Of a stretch of DNA of 64,000 nt, positions 8,668-16,956 are shown one piece after another. The position numbers and the translations under genes are program-made. The stretch covers positions 62,001-126,000 of the forward strand of contig NZ_QJJK01000012.1 of NCBI RefSeq assembly GCF_003201475.1. The letters are read 5' to 3'. Position 1 is the first letter of the stretch, and each line of letters starts with the position of its first letter. The stretch is from Chelatococcus asaccharovorans. Its GTDB lineage: Bacteria; Pseudomonadota; Alphaproteobacteria; Rhizobiales; Beijerinckiaceae. The notes beneath the pieces are model-generated. The model was given only the letters and a program-made list of their open reading frames with translations. It searched no databases and had not been told where the DNA came from.

Positions 8668-9693
8668 TCAGGCGACGGGCCCGATCGCGGCGACGGTCTG
8701 CCCCGTCACCGGCACCACGCCGACCTCCACCTGCAGCCTGACCGCCTCGGGATCCGCAAGCCGCCGCGCCATCAATTGCACCGACTGCCGGCCGATGTCC
8801 CGTCGCGCGACGCGAAAGGTCGACAACCGCGGCGTGACATGTTCGGCAAAGGGCAGGTCGTCGAAGCCCAGCACCGACACGTCGCCTGGCACGTCGTAGC
8901 CGCGGGCATGCAAGGCCTGCATGACGCTGACGGCATAGAGGTCGTTGATGCAGAAGATTGCCGTGGGTGCGCGGCCGTCTTGCAGGGCATCGACAACGCG
9001 CTCCACCTGGTCGCGGGTCGGTGCGGCCAGCGTCACCACCGAAAGCTGTGCCTCGGGCCGATCGGCCACGGCCGTCTTGAATCCCCGCAGGCGTTGCAGG
9101 GTCGTCCAGCGCAAATGTCCGGACACATAGAGCAAGGAGCGATGTCCCTGTTGCATCAGGATCTGCGCCGCCATCTGGGCGCCATAGAAATTGGACGGGG
9201 TGACACAGTCGAAACGCATGTCGGGGTCTGCACCATTCACCAGAACGGTGGGGACCTTGCGGTCCAGCAGGAGTTGGGCGAGTTCGGCGGGCGGGTCGAT
9301 ACCCACCAGGAAGACCGCCTCGACGCGTTGCCGCGCGACATCATCGGCGATGCGCCTGATATCCTCGGTACGATCGTCGGCGAGACGCACCTCGATCGTC
9401 ATGGATGACACGCGCGCTTCGGCGATCATCCACTTGACGATTCCGTCGTAGAAGCCGGTCAGGCCATCCGTCGTCCGGTCGAGGGTCACATAGGCGTGGA
9501 CGTGGCGAGAACTGCCGCCCTTGCCGCCCCGCGCCTCATAGCCCATCTCCCGTGCCAGCCGGCGGACACGTTCGCGCAGATCCTCGCTGATGCCCGGAGC
9601 GTCCGACAACGCCCGCGATATCGTGCTGACAGAGACACCCAGCGCCTTGGCAAGATCGTTCTGGTTCTTTCGTTGGGTCACGCTGGCCTGCAC
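8668..9693 (-). CDS. LacI-family transcriptional regulator
   Basis: 341 residues from a GTG at 9693. The N-terminal LacI helix-turn-helix is NDLAKALGVSVSTISRALSD near residues 12-31, followed by the hinge region and a periplasmic-binding-protein-like effector domain (for example TVLVNGADPDMRFD and VLGFDDLPFAEHVTP). It converges on the sugar ABC operon and is probably its repressor with a sugar as inducer. Two TTTGCG sites related to those in the 5104-5269 region lie immediately upstream of its start, so it probably also represses itself. I see no strong ribosome site for the GTG, so the start could be off by a few codons. Confidence 0.9.
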   Translation of the reverse strand: MQASVTQRKNQNDLAKALGVSVSTISRALSDAPGISEDLRERVRRLAREMGYEARGGKGGSSRHVHAYVTLDRTTDGLTGFYDGIVKWMIAEARVSSMTIEVRLADDRTEDIRRIADDVARQRVEAVFLVGIDPPAELAQLLLDRKVPTVLVNGADPDMRFDCVTPSNFYGAQMAAQILMQQGHRSLLYVSGHLRWTTLQRLRGFKTAVADRPEAQLSVVTLAAPTRDQVERVVDALQDGRAPTAIFCINDLYAVSVMQALHARGYDVPGDVSVLGFDDLPFAEHVTPRLSTFRVARRDIGRQSVQLMARRLADPEAVRLQVEVGVVPVTGQTVAAIGPVA

Positions 9694-9723
9694 TTCGCAA
9701 ATCGTGATGCAAGTCTACGCAAA
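9694..9723. promoter_or_regulatory. Putative autoregulatory LacI operators
   Basis: Read on the minus strand: ATCACGATTTGCGAA at 9708-9694 and TTTGCGTA at 9723-9716, directly upstream of the lacI-type start codon. They match the motif at 5104, 5226 and 5261, linking this regulator with the sugar ABC and divergent operons. Confidence 0.55.
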
Positions 9724-9791
9724 TATGCGCTCACCGCAATCTTTCTAAGCGCTTTCCGCTTTGCGCTTTTCGCCGCCGTGCCGGTGTCGCC

Positions 9792-10226
9792 TCAATGCGC
9801 GAGGAGGTCGAGGGTGCCGGGATGGGGAATTCCGCCGTAAAAGGCCGCGATCGCCTCTTCGAAGGGCGCCTTCGGGTCGCCGCTCGCCCGCGCAAACAAG
9901 GTCATCGACGCGTGAAACTTCACGTCATCCGGCGAACCGAAGATGGCATGCGCCGTCAGGCTCGCGTGCTGAAGCACGGCGTCTGTCGCTGACAGGAGCC
10001 GCGGCCCGAGAAGGGGATGCGCGAGATAGGCGCTCGCCTCTTCGAGCGAAGCGAGACCATAGAACTGGGCACGCGGGGAATGGCCGAGCCCTCGCAGTTG
10101 CGGAAAGATGAACCACATCCAGTGACTGGCTTTGCGGCCGCTGCGCAGCTCGGCCAGCGCGACATCGAAAACGCCGACCTGCGCCTCAACGAAGCGTGTG
10201 AGATCAAAGGGATCGCTGTTGGACAT
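9792..10226 (-). CDS. DUF1810 family protein
   Basis: 144 residues from the ATG at 10226. It matches the DUF1810 family by its characteristic FVEAQVGVFDVALAELRSG start and SHWMWFIFPQLRGLG near residue 38, plus a later FHASMTLF and FYGGIPHPGT. The biochemical role of the family is unknown to me. Soluble, no signal peptide. It begins 1 base after the stop of the HxlR regulator gene and is probably co-transcribed with it. Confidence 0.88.
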   Translation of the reverse strand: MSNSDPFDLTRFVEAQVGVFDVALAELRSGRKASHWMWFIFPQLRGLGHSPRAQFYGLASLEEASAYLAHPLLGPRLLSATDAVLQHASLTAHAIFGSPDDVKFHASMTLFARASGDPKAPFEEAIAAFYGGIPHPGTLDLLAH

Positions 10227-10227
10227 G

Positions 10228-10599
10228 TCAGTCCTCCACGCGGTTGTCATAGGCGCGCCGCGCCGCCAGAACCCGATCGTGGTTGGCCGCGGCCCAATCC
10301 CCGAGCGCGCGCAGCGGACAGGAGAGCTCGCGCCCGAAGTTGGTCAGCTCATATTCGACGCGCGGGGGAATCGTCGGGAAAACCTCGCGCGTCACATAGC
10401 CGTCACGCTCCAGACCGCGCAGCGTCGTCGTCAGCATCTTGCGCGAAATGCCGTCAACAGACCGTTCGATCTCGCTGAAACGCTTCTTGCCGGTCGCGAG
10501 CTGCATGACGATATGCACCGTCCATTTGTCACCGATCAGCGCTATGACTTCATTGGCCTTGTGGCATTTGCCGGGTGAAGGAGCGGCCATCGGTTCCAT
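10228..10599 (-). CDS. HxlR-family transcriptional regulator
   Basis: 123 residues, small winged-helix DNA-binding protein of the HxlR/MarR-like class. It shows the family pattern: Cys12 just before VIALIGDKWT, then RFSEIERSVDGISRKMLTTTL (the helix-turn-helix) and a wing ending PRVEYELT. In Bacillus YodB, HypR and related proteins an N-terminal Cys senses quinones, diamide or hypochlorite, and Cys12 here occupies the same place. It diverges from an FMN reductase, the classical target of such regulators. The intergenic region contains a TCAGTCT inverted repeat that may be its operator. Confidence 0.9.
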   Translation of the reverse strand: MEPMAAPSPGKCHKANEVIALIGDKWTVHIVMQLATGKKRFSEIERSVDGISRKMLTTTLRGLERDGYVTREVFPTIPPRVEYELTNFGRELSCPLRALGDWAAANHDRVLAARRAYDNRVED

Positions 10600-10644
10600 G
10601 AAGGTGCCTCGGTAACGGCAAAGTGCCGTCTTGCGGGGTTATAT

Positions 10645-10665
10645 TCAGTCTCTAATATAGACTGA
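10645..10665. promoter_or_regulatory. Inverted repeat, putative HxlR operator
   Basis: TCAGTCT, 7-base spacer CTAATAT, AGACTGA: a perfect 7-base-arm inverted repeat between the divergent hxlR-type gene (start 10599) and FMN reductase gene (start 10691). The spacer holds TAATAT, a possible -10 box for the + strand, with a weak TTGCGG -35 at 10631-10636. Confidence 0.6.
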
Positions 10666-10690
10666 GTCTCCATTTTATACAGAGCTTGCC

Positions 10691-11236
10691 ATGCAGAATG
10701 TCGCCGTCATCGTTGGGTCCTTGCGCCGGGACTCCATCAATCGCAAGTTCGCCGAGAGCATCGGCAAACTGGCGAGCGATCGCCTGAACTTCAGCTTCGT
10801 GCAGATCGGCGATCTGCCGCTCTACAACGATGATCTCTGGCAGTCGCCGCCGGATGCCGTGCTGCGGATGAAAAACGAGGTCGAGGCGGCCGATGCCGTC
10901 CTCTTCGTGACGCCTGAATACAACAGAACCTACTCGCCGGCGATCAAGAATGCGATCGACTGGGGGACGCGGCCGTGGGGCAAGAACTCCTGGGCGGGCA
11001 AGCCCGCGGCGATCATCGGGGCCTCGCCGGGCGCGATCGGCGCGGCGGTGGCCCAGAACGAGCTCAAGGGGCTCGTCACGGTCTGCGGCATGGCCCTGCT
11101 GGGTCAGCCCGAGGTCTATTTCACCTACAAGCCGGAGCTCTTTGACGGCGCCAATGAGGTGGCCGACGACAACACGAAGGCCTTTCTGAATACGTTCATC
11201 GACGGCTTTGCGGCCTGGATTGCCAAGACGAAGTGA
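10691..11236 (+). CDS. NAD(P)H-dependent FMN reductase / quinone reductase
   Basis: 181 residues, flavodoxin-like fold of the NADPH-dependent FMN reductase family (ChrR, YieF, azoreductase relatives). GSLRRDSINRK near residue 10 is the FMN phosphate loop; TPEYNRTYSPAIKNAIDW near residues 76-93 is the family signature. It likely performs two-electron reduction of quinones, azo compounds or flavin, avoiding semiquinone radicals, in the cytoplasm. It is divergent from the HxlR regulator, and a CatE-like dioxygenase plus DoxX protein follow on the other strand, which supports a quinone or catechol stress role. Confidence 0.9.
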   Translation: MQNVAVIVGSLRRDSINRKFAESIGKLASDRLNFSFVQIGDLPLYNDDLWQSPPDAVLRMKNEVEAADAVLFVTPEYNRTYSPAIKNAIDWGTRPWGKNSWAGKPAAIIGASPGAIGAAVAQNELKGLVTVCGMALLGQPEVYFTYKPELFDGANEVADDNTKAFLNTFIDGFAAWIAKTK

Positions 11237-11249
11237 GGGCATGCGTCCA

Positions 11250-11270
11250 GGGCCGGCCGTGTGCCGGCCC
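11250..11270 (+). terminator. GC-rich hairpin, candidate terminator
   Basis: GGGCCGGC, loop CGTGT, GCCGGCCC, 13 bases after the stop of the FMN reductase gene. No uridine run follows, so termination efficiency is uncertain. Confidence 0.4.
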
Positions 11271-11442
11271 GCGATGACACTGTGCGGGGCGTCGGTTGCT
11301 GAACTGCTCCGTCCGACAGGATCGGGCAAAGCCATCGAAAGAGACTGTCGATCGACCGCCCGATCCCTATGAACCGCGGGGCAGCACGAGTTTTCGTCTC
11401 GGGTTGCCCCGCATCTATCCGCTCCGCCCCTCCTCGCTCTGC

Positions 11443-12318
11443 TCAGCCTGCGAGCAGCGTGATCGCTGTGCCCCACGGGTCGCGCAGGTCGAGGCGCTCG
11501 GGCGAGGCGGCGCTGGGGTTTGCGACACGACTGCGTGTCGCCGCAAGCCGTGCTTTGCCGACATGGATCTCAAAATCGGCCAGTCCCGTCGACGGATAGG
11601 TGCGTTCCGTCGCACCCCGGCTGTTCCAGATATTGGTGGCGATATGGTGGTGATAGCCATCCGCGGCATAGAACGTGCCGCCCTGGTAACGGCAGGTGAT
11701 GTCGAGCCCCAGTACATCGCTGTAGAACGCTTCCGCCGGGGCAATAGCGCCGACCTGCAAGTGCACGTGGCCAACCTTTCCGCCATCCGGGAAACCCGTC
11801 CACGGCTCGTCGCCGGCGCTTGCAAGAAGATCCTCGATATCGAGCGGTTTCGTCGACATCGCGACGCCGCCGTCCGCCCAATGCCATGTGCTCGCTGGCC
11901 GGTCGGCATAGATTTCAACGCCGTTGCCTTCCGGATCGGACAGATAGATCGCCTCGCTGACGTCATGATCGGACGCGCCGACGATGGCCGTGCGGATACT
12001 GCCGGCATTTCGAGTCCAGCGCCCGAGATCCGCACGCGACGGCAACAGGAAGGCGGTATGGAACAGCCCGGCCTCGCGGGCGGAACGACGGCGCGCCGCC
12101 TTGTCCCGGCGCAGCTCCAGCAGCACCGCCTCGCCGGCGCCGAGCTCGGCCGTTTCGCCGTCGCCGCGCAGGAGATGGAGGCCGACAGCACGTTGATAGA
12201 ACGCGCTGACCGAGTCGAGATCGTTGACGGTCAGCGCGACACGGCCCATCTCGAGCCGACCCATCTCGAGCCGACCCATGTCAAGCCGACCTGTGGCGAG
12301 CGTTGATGGCGTTGTCAT
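11443..12318 (-). CDS. CatE-like glyoxalase/dioxygenase-superfamily protein (VOC family)
   Basis: 291 residues, two vicinal-oxygen-chelate modules, the layout of Bacillus CatE-type catechol-2,3-dioxygenases. The N-terminal module starts VALTVNDLD near residue 26. The C-terminal module has VGHVHLQVG near residue 150 and DGYHHHIATNIW near 200, which supply metal-ligand His residues. The start at 12318 has AGGAG upstream. Between it and the fold the gene carries three 15-base tandem units encoding MGRLE/D, an unusual N-terminal extension that adds three extra Met codons. It lies 90 bases downstream of a DoxX gene, the same pairing as catD-catE of Bacillus. Confidence 0.8.
   Translation of the reverse strand: MTTPSTLATGRLDMGRLEMGRLEMGRVALTVNDLDSVSAFYQRAVGLHLLRGDGETAELGAGEAVLLELRRDKAARRRSAREAGLFHTAFLLPSRADLGRWTRNAGSIRTAIVGASDHDVSEAIYLSDPEGNGVEIYADRPASTWHWADGGVAMSTKPLDIEDLLASAGDEPWTGFPDGGKVGHVHLQVGAIAPAEAFYSDVLGLDITCRYQGGTFYAADGYHHHIATNIWNSRGATERTYPSTGLADFEIHVGKARLAATRSRVANPSAASPERLDLRDPWGTAITLLAG
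12246..12290. repeat. Three tandem 15-base repeats in the VOC gene
   Basis: Units at 12246-12260, 12261-12275 and 12276-12290; the first two are identical (CCATCTCGAGCCGAC) and the third has two changes. They are in frame and add 5 residues (MGRLE or MGRLD) per copy at the N-terminus of the 11443-12318 product. Confidence 0.9.
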
Positions 12319-12408
12319 GATGCAGGCTCCTGGTTTCGGGCGGCGGTGCGCCCCGCGCCGCGGGATTCTCCGCGCGAGGGGCGCTGTAGTCTCTGCGAAG
12401 GGCGATGG

Positions 12409-12822
12409 TTATCTGGCCTGGCGCGCGGTGGTCGGCTTGAGAGCCATCGGGCCATCGCCGATCAAGGCGAGCGCGAAGAGGCCGGCGATCCACAGGCCGA
12501 GAAATTCCCAGCCACCCTTCGGATTGGTGAAGAAGAAGCCCGCGGGTCCGTGCACGGTCACGATCGCCCCGACGAGGACCGGAATGAGCGCGATGGCGAC
12601 AAGGCGCGGCCAGATGCCGAGGATCAAGGCCAGGCCGCCCACCAACTCCCAGGCAATGGTGACATAGGCGAGCCATCCGGGAAGACCGAGCGAGCCGAAG
12701 AAGCCGGCCGTTCCTGCGGGCGTGAAAACGAAGAGCTTGAGCCCGGCATGCGCCAGGAAGAGCGCGCCCAGGACAAGGCGCAGAACGAGGGCGGCATAAG
12801 GCGCGGTACGCGAATCGGACAT
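12409..12822 (-). CDS. DoxX-family membrane protein
   Basis: 137 residues starting at the ATG at 12822 (AAGGAA upstream). Four hydrophobic helices with the DoxX pattern: LVLRLVLGALFLAHAGLKLF near residues 12-31, LPGWLAYVTIAWELVGGLAL, LVAIALIPVLVGAIVTVHGP, and GLWIAGLFALALIGDGP. Inner-membrane protein. DoxX proteins such as CatD accompany catechol dioxygenases or thiosulfate:quinone oxidoreductases and are thought to touch the quinone pool; exact activity is unproven. It is followed by the CatE-like gene on the same strand. Confidence 0.9.
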   Translation of the reverse strand: MSDSRTAPYAALVLRLVLGALFLAHAGLKLFVFTPAGTAGFFGSLGLPGWLAYVTIAWELVGGLALILGIWPRLVAIALIPVLVGAIVTVHGPAGFFFTNPKGGWEFLGLWIAGLFALALIGDGPMALKPTTARQAR

Positions 12823-12949
12823 GGTCCATTTCCTTCGGCGGGACAATTGCGTTGACGCGAAGAGAATGCCCCCGGCGTCGGGCCATGATTAGCGGGCCCG
12901 AATGGCGCTCTTTCTTTCCAAATTGGAAGCAATCCTGCGGCGCCCGCCG

Positions 12950-13861
12950 CTACCACCCCTCGTCCCAGGCGGGCTTGCCGCGAAAACATGTGACGAGATA
13001 ATCGACGAGTGCGCGCACCTTCAGCGCGAGATGCCGGCCGGGGGGATAGAGGGCGAAAAGGCCGTGCGGCAGCATTTCCATATCGGGCATCAGCGGACGG
13101 ACCCGCCCCGCGCGGATGCTCGGGCCGGCGATGAAGCTCGGCACATAGGCGATCCCGAAACCGGCTTCGGCCGCGGCGAGGCAAGCCTCGCCGTTGGAGA
13201 AACGCAGGCGTCCCGCGACCGGGACGAGCAGTGTGGTGCCGTCTTCCCGTCGGAACGGCCAGGTCAAGGGATCCCGAAAATTCGCGTCGATGATGCATTC
13301 ATGGCCGATGAGATCATCGGGATGGAGGGGCGTGCCCCGCGCGTCGAGATAGGCGGGCGCGGCGAGCGGAACGACCCTGACGTCGCACAGCCGGCGCGCG
13401 ATGAGGCTGCTGTCCTCCGGCTTGCCGATGCGGATCGCGGCGTCGAAACCCTCGTCCACGAGATTGACGACGCGATCGGAGAAATCGACATCGAGCTGTA
13501 TATCCGGAAAGGCCTGCGCGAAGGCCAGGAGGACCGGGACGAGCTGCGTGGCGCCAAACGACAATGGCGCGGTCAGCCGAAGACGTCCCGCCGGCGCGCC
13601 GGAGGCGTTGCGGACCGAGGCGTCGAGCGCATCGAACTCATCGAGCAACGGCTTGATGCGCTCATAATAGGCTTGGCCGACCTCCGTGGGCGACAGGGCC
13701 CGCGTCGTTCGCTTGATGAGCTGGACACCAAGATCGGCCTCGAGCTTCGAGATGAGCTTCGAGGCGTGCCCGCTGCTGGTGCCGAGCCGTCGCGCGGCGG
13801 CAGCGAAGCTGCCGGCGTCGAGCACCGCCACGAACATGCGGTTGCAATCAAGACGCTCCAT
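12950..13861 (-). CDS. LysR-family transcriptional regulator
   Basis: 303 residues, standard LysR length. The winged helix-turn-helix occupies residues 1-60 (RMFVAVLDAGSFAAAARRLGTSSGHASKLISKLE), followed by a co-inducer-binding domain with typical segments GRLRLTAPLSFGATQLVP and LVDEGFDAAIRIG. It ends 127 bases before the DoxX gene start on the same strand, so it may read into or regulate the doxX-catE pair. The resemblance to the CrgA/DsdC-like branch of LysR proteins suggests a small aromatic or quinone inducer, but that is a guess. Confidence 0.9.
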   Translation of the reverse strand: MERLDCNRMFVAVLDAGSFAAAARRLGTSSGHASKLISKLEADLGVQLIKRTTRALSPTEVGQAYYERIKPLLDEFDALDASVRNASGAPAGRLRLTAPLSFGATQLVPVLLAFAQAFPDIQLDVDFSDRVVNLVDEGFDAAIRIGKPEDSSLIARRLCDVRVVPLAAPAYLDARGTPLHPDDLIGHECIIDANFRDPLTWPFRREDGTTLLVPVAGRLRFSNGEACLAAAEAGFGIAYVPSFIAGPSIRAGRVRPLMPDMEMLPHGLFALYPPGRHLALKVRALVDYLVTCFRGKPAWDEGW

Positions 13862-13935
13862 GATCCCTTCCAGAAGAACGATGAACGGTGGAGATCGAAA
13901 CGCCGCACCTTAAAACCTGTCCGAACGCGGCGCGG

Positions 13936-15081
13936 CTACCGACATCCGCTCGAATGGCCCTCGCCGGCCGCGGCGGTTGCCTCGCCATCACGGATGCCGA
14001 ACTTAGGCTCGGCAGCCGGCCGGATCGATCCACCCGCAGCGGGATGGACGGGCAGGAGCTTGTGCTGGCCGCCGGGTTCCTCGCCATCGATGGTGCGCAC
14101 CAGCATGCGCGCGGCTTCCAGCCCTATCTCATAGGCCGGGGACGTCACGCTGCTGAGGACGGGCGTCGAGAATTTACGGAACCAGAAGGCGTTGAAGCCG
14201 GTGACCATGATATCGCGCGGCACGGCGAAACCACAGCGTGTACACGCCTGAATGGCTGCGAGGCCGAGCTGGTCGTTGCCCCCCATGATCGCGTCGGGCG
14301 CCGGACCCTGGCTGAGCCGCTGCGCGATCTCCTCGACCGATGTTTCGAAATCTTCTTCATGCGACGTGAGGTAGTCGACCACGAGCTGCCCTTCGGCGAT
14401 CCGGGCGCGGGTCGCATCGGCGATCCCGGCGGCGCGCTGCTCCGTCCCCGGCCAGATCTGGCGTGGCATGACGCAGAGCAGGCGGCGGACGTCAAGGCGC
14501 AACAATTCCTCGGTGAGCGCGGCGGCCCCGCCCCTGTCATCCTGGCGCACCGAGCTTGCCGCGGGCAGGTCCTCGGGCGGCAGATCCTGGACGATCAGCA
14601 TCGGGACATTGAGCTGTGCCAGCGTTCGATACGTGGATAGGCGTTCGTCTCGCCCCCCGGACACCATGACGGCGAAACCGTCATAGCCCGTGCTGCGGCC
14701 GACGAAGGCAGCCAAGGCCTCGCGATCCTGCAGGCCATTGACCATGAGGCCATAGCCGATCGTCGCGAGGTGATTGCTCATGCCCGCTGCGACCTGGGTG
14801 ATATAGGGATCGTCGAGGAAGCGCCGGTCCGGATGCATCACCGTCAGCCCGAGCGCGAATTCCCGCTTGAGGCGCAGGCTGCGGCCGCTGCGTTGCGGCC
14901 GGTAGCCCAGCTCGTCAATCGCGGCGCGCACACGCTCCGCGACTTCCTTGCCGACACGCGCCATCCGCCCGTTGATCACGTTGGACACGGTCATCACGGA
15001 CACGTTCGCACGCGCCGCCACATGGCGCAGGCTCGGCTGTGTCTGGCGCGCAGCAACGGGCTTCTTGCTCATCGAATTCAT
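13936..15081 (-). CDS. LacI-family transcriptional regulator
   Basis: 381 residues, slightly long for LacI because of a 16-residue basic N-terminus. The helix-turn-helix is LRHVAARANVSVMTVSNVINGR near residues 18-39, followed by hinge residues RVRAAIDELGYRPQ and an effector-binding domain. It is divergent from the IlvD/Edd dehydratase gene. A palindrome TGATTTA-ACGA-TAAATCA lies between the two, and a near-identical site lies at the outer promoter of the minus operon at 22981. It probably represses both operons and itself, with a sugar acid or related ligand as inducer. The start may be the ATG at 15081 or the one at 15072. Confidence 0.9.
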   Translation of the reverse strand: MNSMSKKPVAARQTQPSLRHVAARANVSVMTVSNVINGRMARVGKEVAERVRAAIDELGYRPQRSGRSLRLKREFALGLTVMHPDRRFLDDPYITQVAAGMSNHLATIGYGLMVNGLQDREALAAFVGRSTGYDGFAVMVSGGRDERLSTYRTLAQLNVPMLIVQDLPPEDLPAASSVRQDDRGGAAALTEELLRLDVRRLLCVMPRQIWPGTEQRAAGIADATRARIAEGQLVVDYLTSHEEDFETSVEEIAQRLSQGPAPDAIMGGNDQLGLAAIQACTRCGFAVPRDIMVTGFNAFWFRKFSTPVLSSVTSPAYEIGLEAARMLVRTIDGEEPGGQHKLLPVHPAAGGSIRPAAEPKFGIRDGEATAAAGEGHSSGCR

Positions 15082-15139
15082 CTACAATGCTTCGCCATGA
15101 CCTTGCCATCCCTTTTCCGCGCAGCCTCTGGAAGCGATC

Positions 15140-15168
15140 TTGATTTAACGATAAATCATCTCTAGACT
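15140..15168 (+). promoter_or_regulatory. Promoter with LacI-type operator, dehydratase operon
   Basis: TTGATT at 15140-15145, a 17-base spacer, and TAGACT at 15163-15168 form a weak sigma-70-like promoter. The palindrome TGATTTAACGATAAATCA (15141-15158) overlaps the -35 box and fills most of the spacer, so a bound repressor would exclude polymerase. It is also 60 bases upstream of the divergent lacI-type start. Confidence 0.65.
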
Positions 15169-15214
15169 TCTTGGAAGATGCCGTTCAAAGAACGTGCCTT
15201 CCAACGAGGCTTCC

Positions 15215-16942
15215 ATGTCCGGAACACGAAAACGCCTGCGCTCCGCCGAATGGTTCGGCGGGCATGAGAAGGGTGCCTTCATTCATCGCAGCTGGATGAA
15301 GAACCAGGGTTTCGCGCCCCATCTTTTTGATGGCCGTCCGGTCATCGGCATCTGCAACACCTGGTCGGAGCTAACCCCCTGCAACGGCCAGTTGCGCGAC
15401 CTCGCGGAGCAGGTGAAGCGCGGCGTCTATGAAGCCGGTGGCTTTCCCGTGGAATTTCCGGTGATGTCGCTCGGCGAATCCAACATGCGGCCGACGGCGA
15501 TGATGTTCCGCAATCTCGCGGCGATCGAGGTCGAGGAAGGCATCCGCGCCAATCCCGTCGACGGGGTTGTGCTGCTTGTCGGCTGCGACAAGACCACCCC
15601 CGCGCTCCTGATGGGGGCGGCAAGCTGCGACCTGCCGGCCATTCTCGTCTCCGCCGGACCGATGCTGAGCGGCAGCTTCATGGGCCGCATGCTCGGCTCC
15701 GGCACGGATGTCTGGCGCCTGAGCGAGGAGATGCGCGCCGGCGCCATCTCCGAGGAGGAATTCACGGCAGCGGAAAGCGCCATGAGCCGCTCTCCCGGCA
15801 CCTGCAACACCATGGGCACCGCCTCGACCATGGCGAGCCTGTCCGAGACGATGGGCATGACGCTGCCCGGCAACGCGGCCATTCCCTCGGTCGACGCGCG
15901 GCGCCGCGTGCTCGCCTTCATGAGCGGCCGGCGGATCGTGGAGATGGTCAAGGATGATCTCCGGATGTCGCAGATCCTGACCCGCAAGGCCTTCGAGAAC
16001 GCGATACGCGCCAATGCCGCGATCGGCGGCTCGACCAATGCCGTCATCCATCTCCAGGCGCTCGCCGGCCGTGTCGGGGTGGAGTTCAGCCTCGACGACT
16101 GGGACCGGCTCGGCCGGGACGTGCCGACGATCGTCGATCTCATGCCCTCCGGGCGCTTCCTGATGGAAGACTTCTTCAACGCCGGCGGCATGCCGGCCGT
16201 GCTGCGGCGGCTGCTCGACGCGGGGCTCGTCCACGGGGATGCCCTCACCGTCAACGGCCGCACCATCGCCGAGAACAACGGCAATGCCCGCATTGAAAGC
16301 AGCGAGGTCATCCGCCCGCTCGACAACGGCCTGACCGACAACGGCGGCATCATGGTGCTGCGCGGCAATCTCGCGCCGAATGGGGCTATCCTGAAGCCCT
16401 CCGCGGCAACACCCGCGCTTCTTACCCATCGCGGCCGTGCCGTCGTCTTCGAGGATATCGACGACTATCACGCCCGCATCGACGATCCCGATCTCGACGT
16501 GGACGAGAGCTCGATCCTCGTCCTGAAGAACTGCGGGCCGCGCGGCTATCCCGGCATGCCCGAGGTCGGCAACATGGGCCTGCCGCGCAAGGTGCTGCAG
16601 CGGGGTGTCACCGACATGGTGCGCATATCCGACGCCCGCATGAGCGGCACGGCCTATGGCACCGTGGTGCTGCATGTGGCGCCGGAGGCGGCGGTCGGCG
16701 GGCCCCTCGCCCTCGTGCGCAACGGCGACATGATCGAGCTCGACGCGCCGAACAACCGGCTCAATCTCGACGTCAGCGACGATGAACTGGCCGCGCGCCG
16801 CGCGGAATGGGTCGCGCCGGAACCGCCCGCCAGCGGCTACGAGCGCCTGTTCATCGACCAGATCCTGCAGGCCGACCAGGGCTGCGACTTCAATTTCTTG
16901 GCTGGGTGCCGTGGTGCGCCGGTTGCGCGCGACTACGTCTGA
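15215..16942 (+). CDS. IlvD/Edd-family sugar-acid dehydratase (L-arabinonate dehydratase-like)
   Basis: 575 residues. It dehydrates a sugar acid (aldonate) to its 2-keto-3-deoxy form using a [2Fe-2S] cluster and Mg. The three cluster cysteines are visible at Cys56 (SELTPCN), Cys124 (GCDKTTPA) and Cys197 (SPGTCNTMG). Lys126 is the likely Mg-ligand lysine and Ser478 in DARMSGT the likely base. The cysteine spacing matches what I recall for Rhizobium L-arabinonate dehydratase better than branched-chain IlvD, and no branched-chain genes are near. The start at 15215 has GAGG 7 bases upstream. First gene of an operon under a LacI operator, with a ceramidase-like gene 14 bases downstream. Confidence 0.9.
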   Translation: MSGTRKRLRSAEWFGGHEKGAFIHRSWMKNQGFAPHLFDGRPVIGICNTWSELTPCNGQLRDLAEQVKRGVYEAGGFPVEFPVMSLGESNMRPTAMMFRNLAAIEVEEGIRANPVDGVVLLVGCDKTTPALLMGAASCDLPAILVSAGPMLSGSFMGRMLGSGTDVWRLSEEMRAGAISEEEFTAAESAMSRSPGTCNTMGTASTMASLSETMGMTLPGNAAIPSVDARRRVLAFMSGRRIVEMVKDDLRMSQILTRKAFENAIRANAAIGGSTNAVIHLQALAGRVGVEFSLDDWDRLGRDVPTIVDLMPSGRFLMEDFFNAGGMPAVLRRLLDAGLVHGDALTVNGRTIAENNGNARIESSEVIRPLDNGLTDNGGIMVLRGNLAPNGAILKPSAATPALLTHRGRAVVFEDIDDYHARIDDPDLDVDESSILVLKNCGPRGYPGMPEVGNMGLPRKVLQRGVTDMVRISDARMSGTAYGTVVLHVAPEAAVGGPLALVRNGDMIELDAPNNRLNLDVSDDELAARRAEWVAPEPPASGYERLFIDQILQADQGCDFNFLAGCRGAPVARDYV

Positions 16943-16956
16943 TAGGGAAGAACGAC

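Noticed and set aside
15371-16675. A 434-codon antisense frame inside the dehydratase gene
   Set aside because: His/Arg/Gly-rich shadow of a well-supported IlvD/Edd gene with all cluster cysteines.
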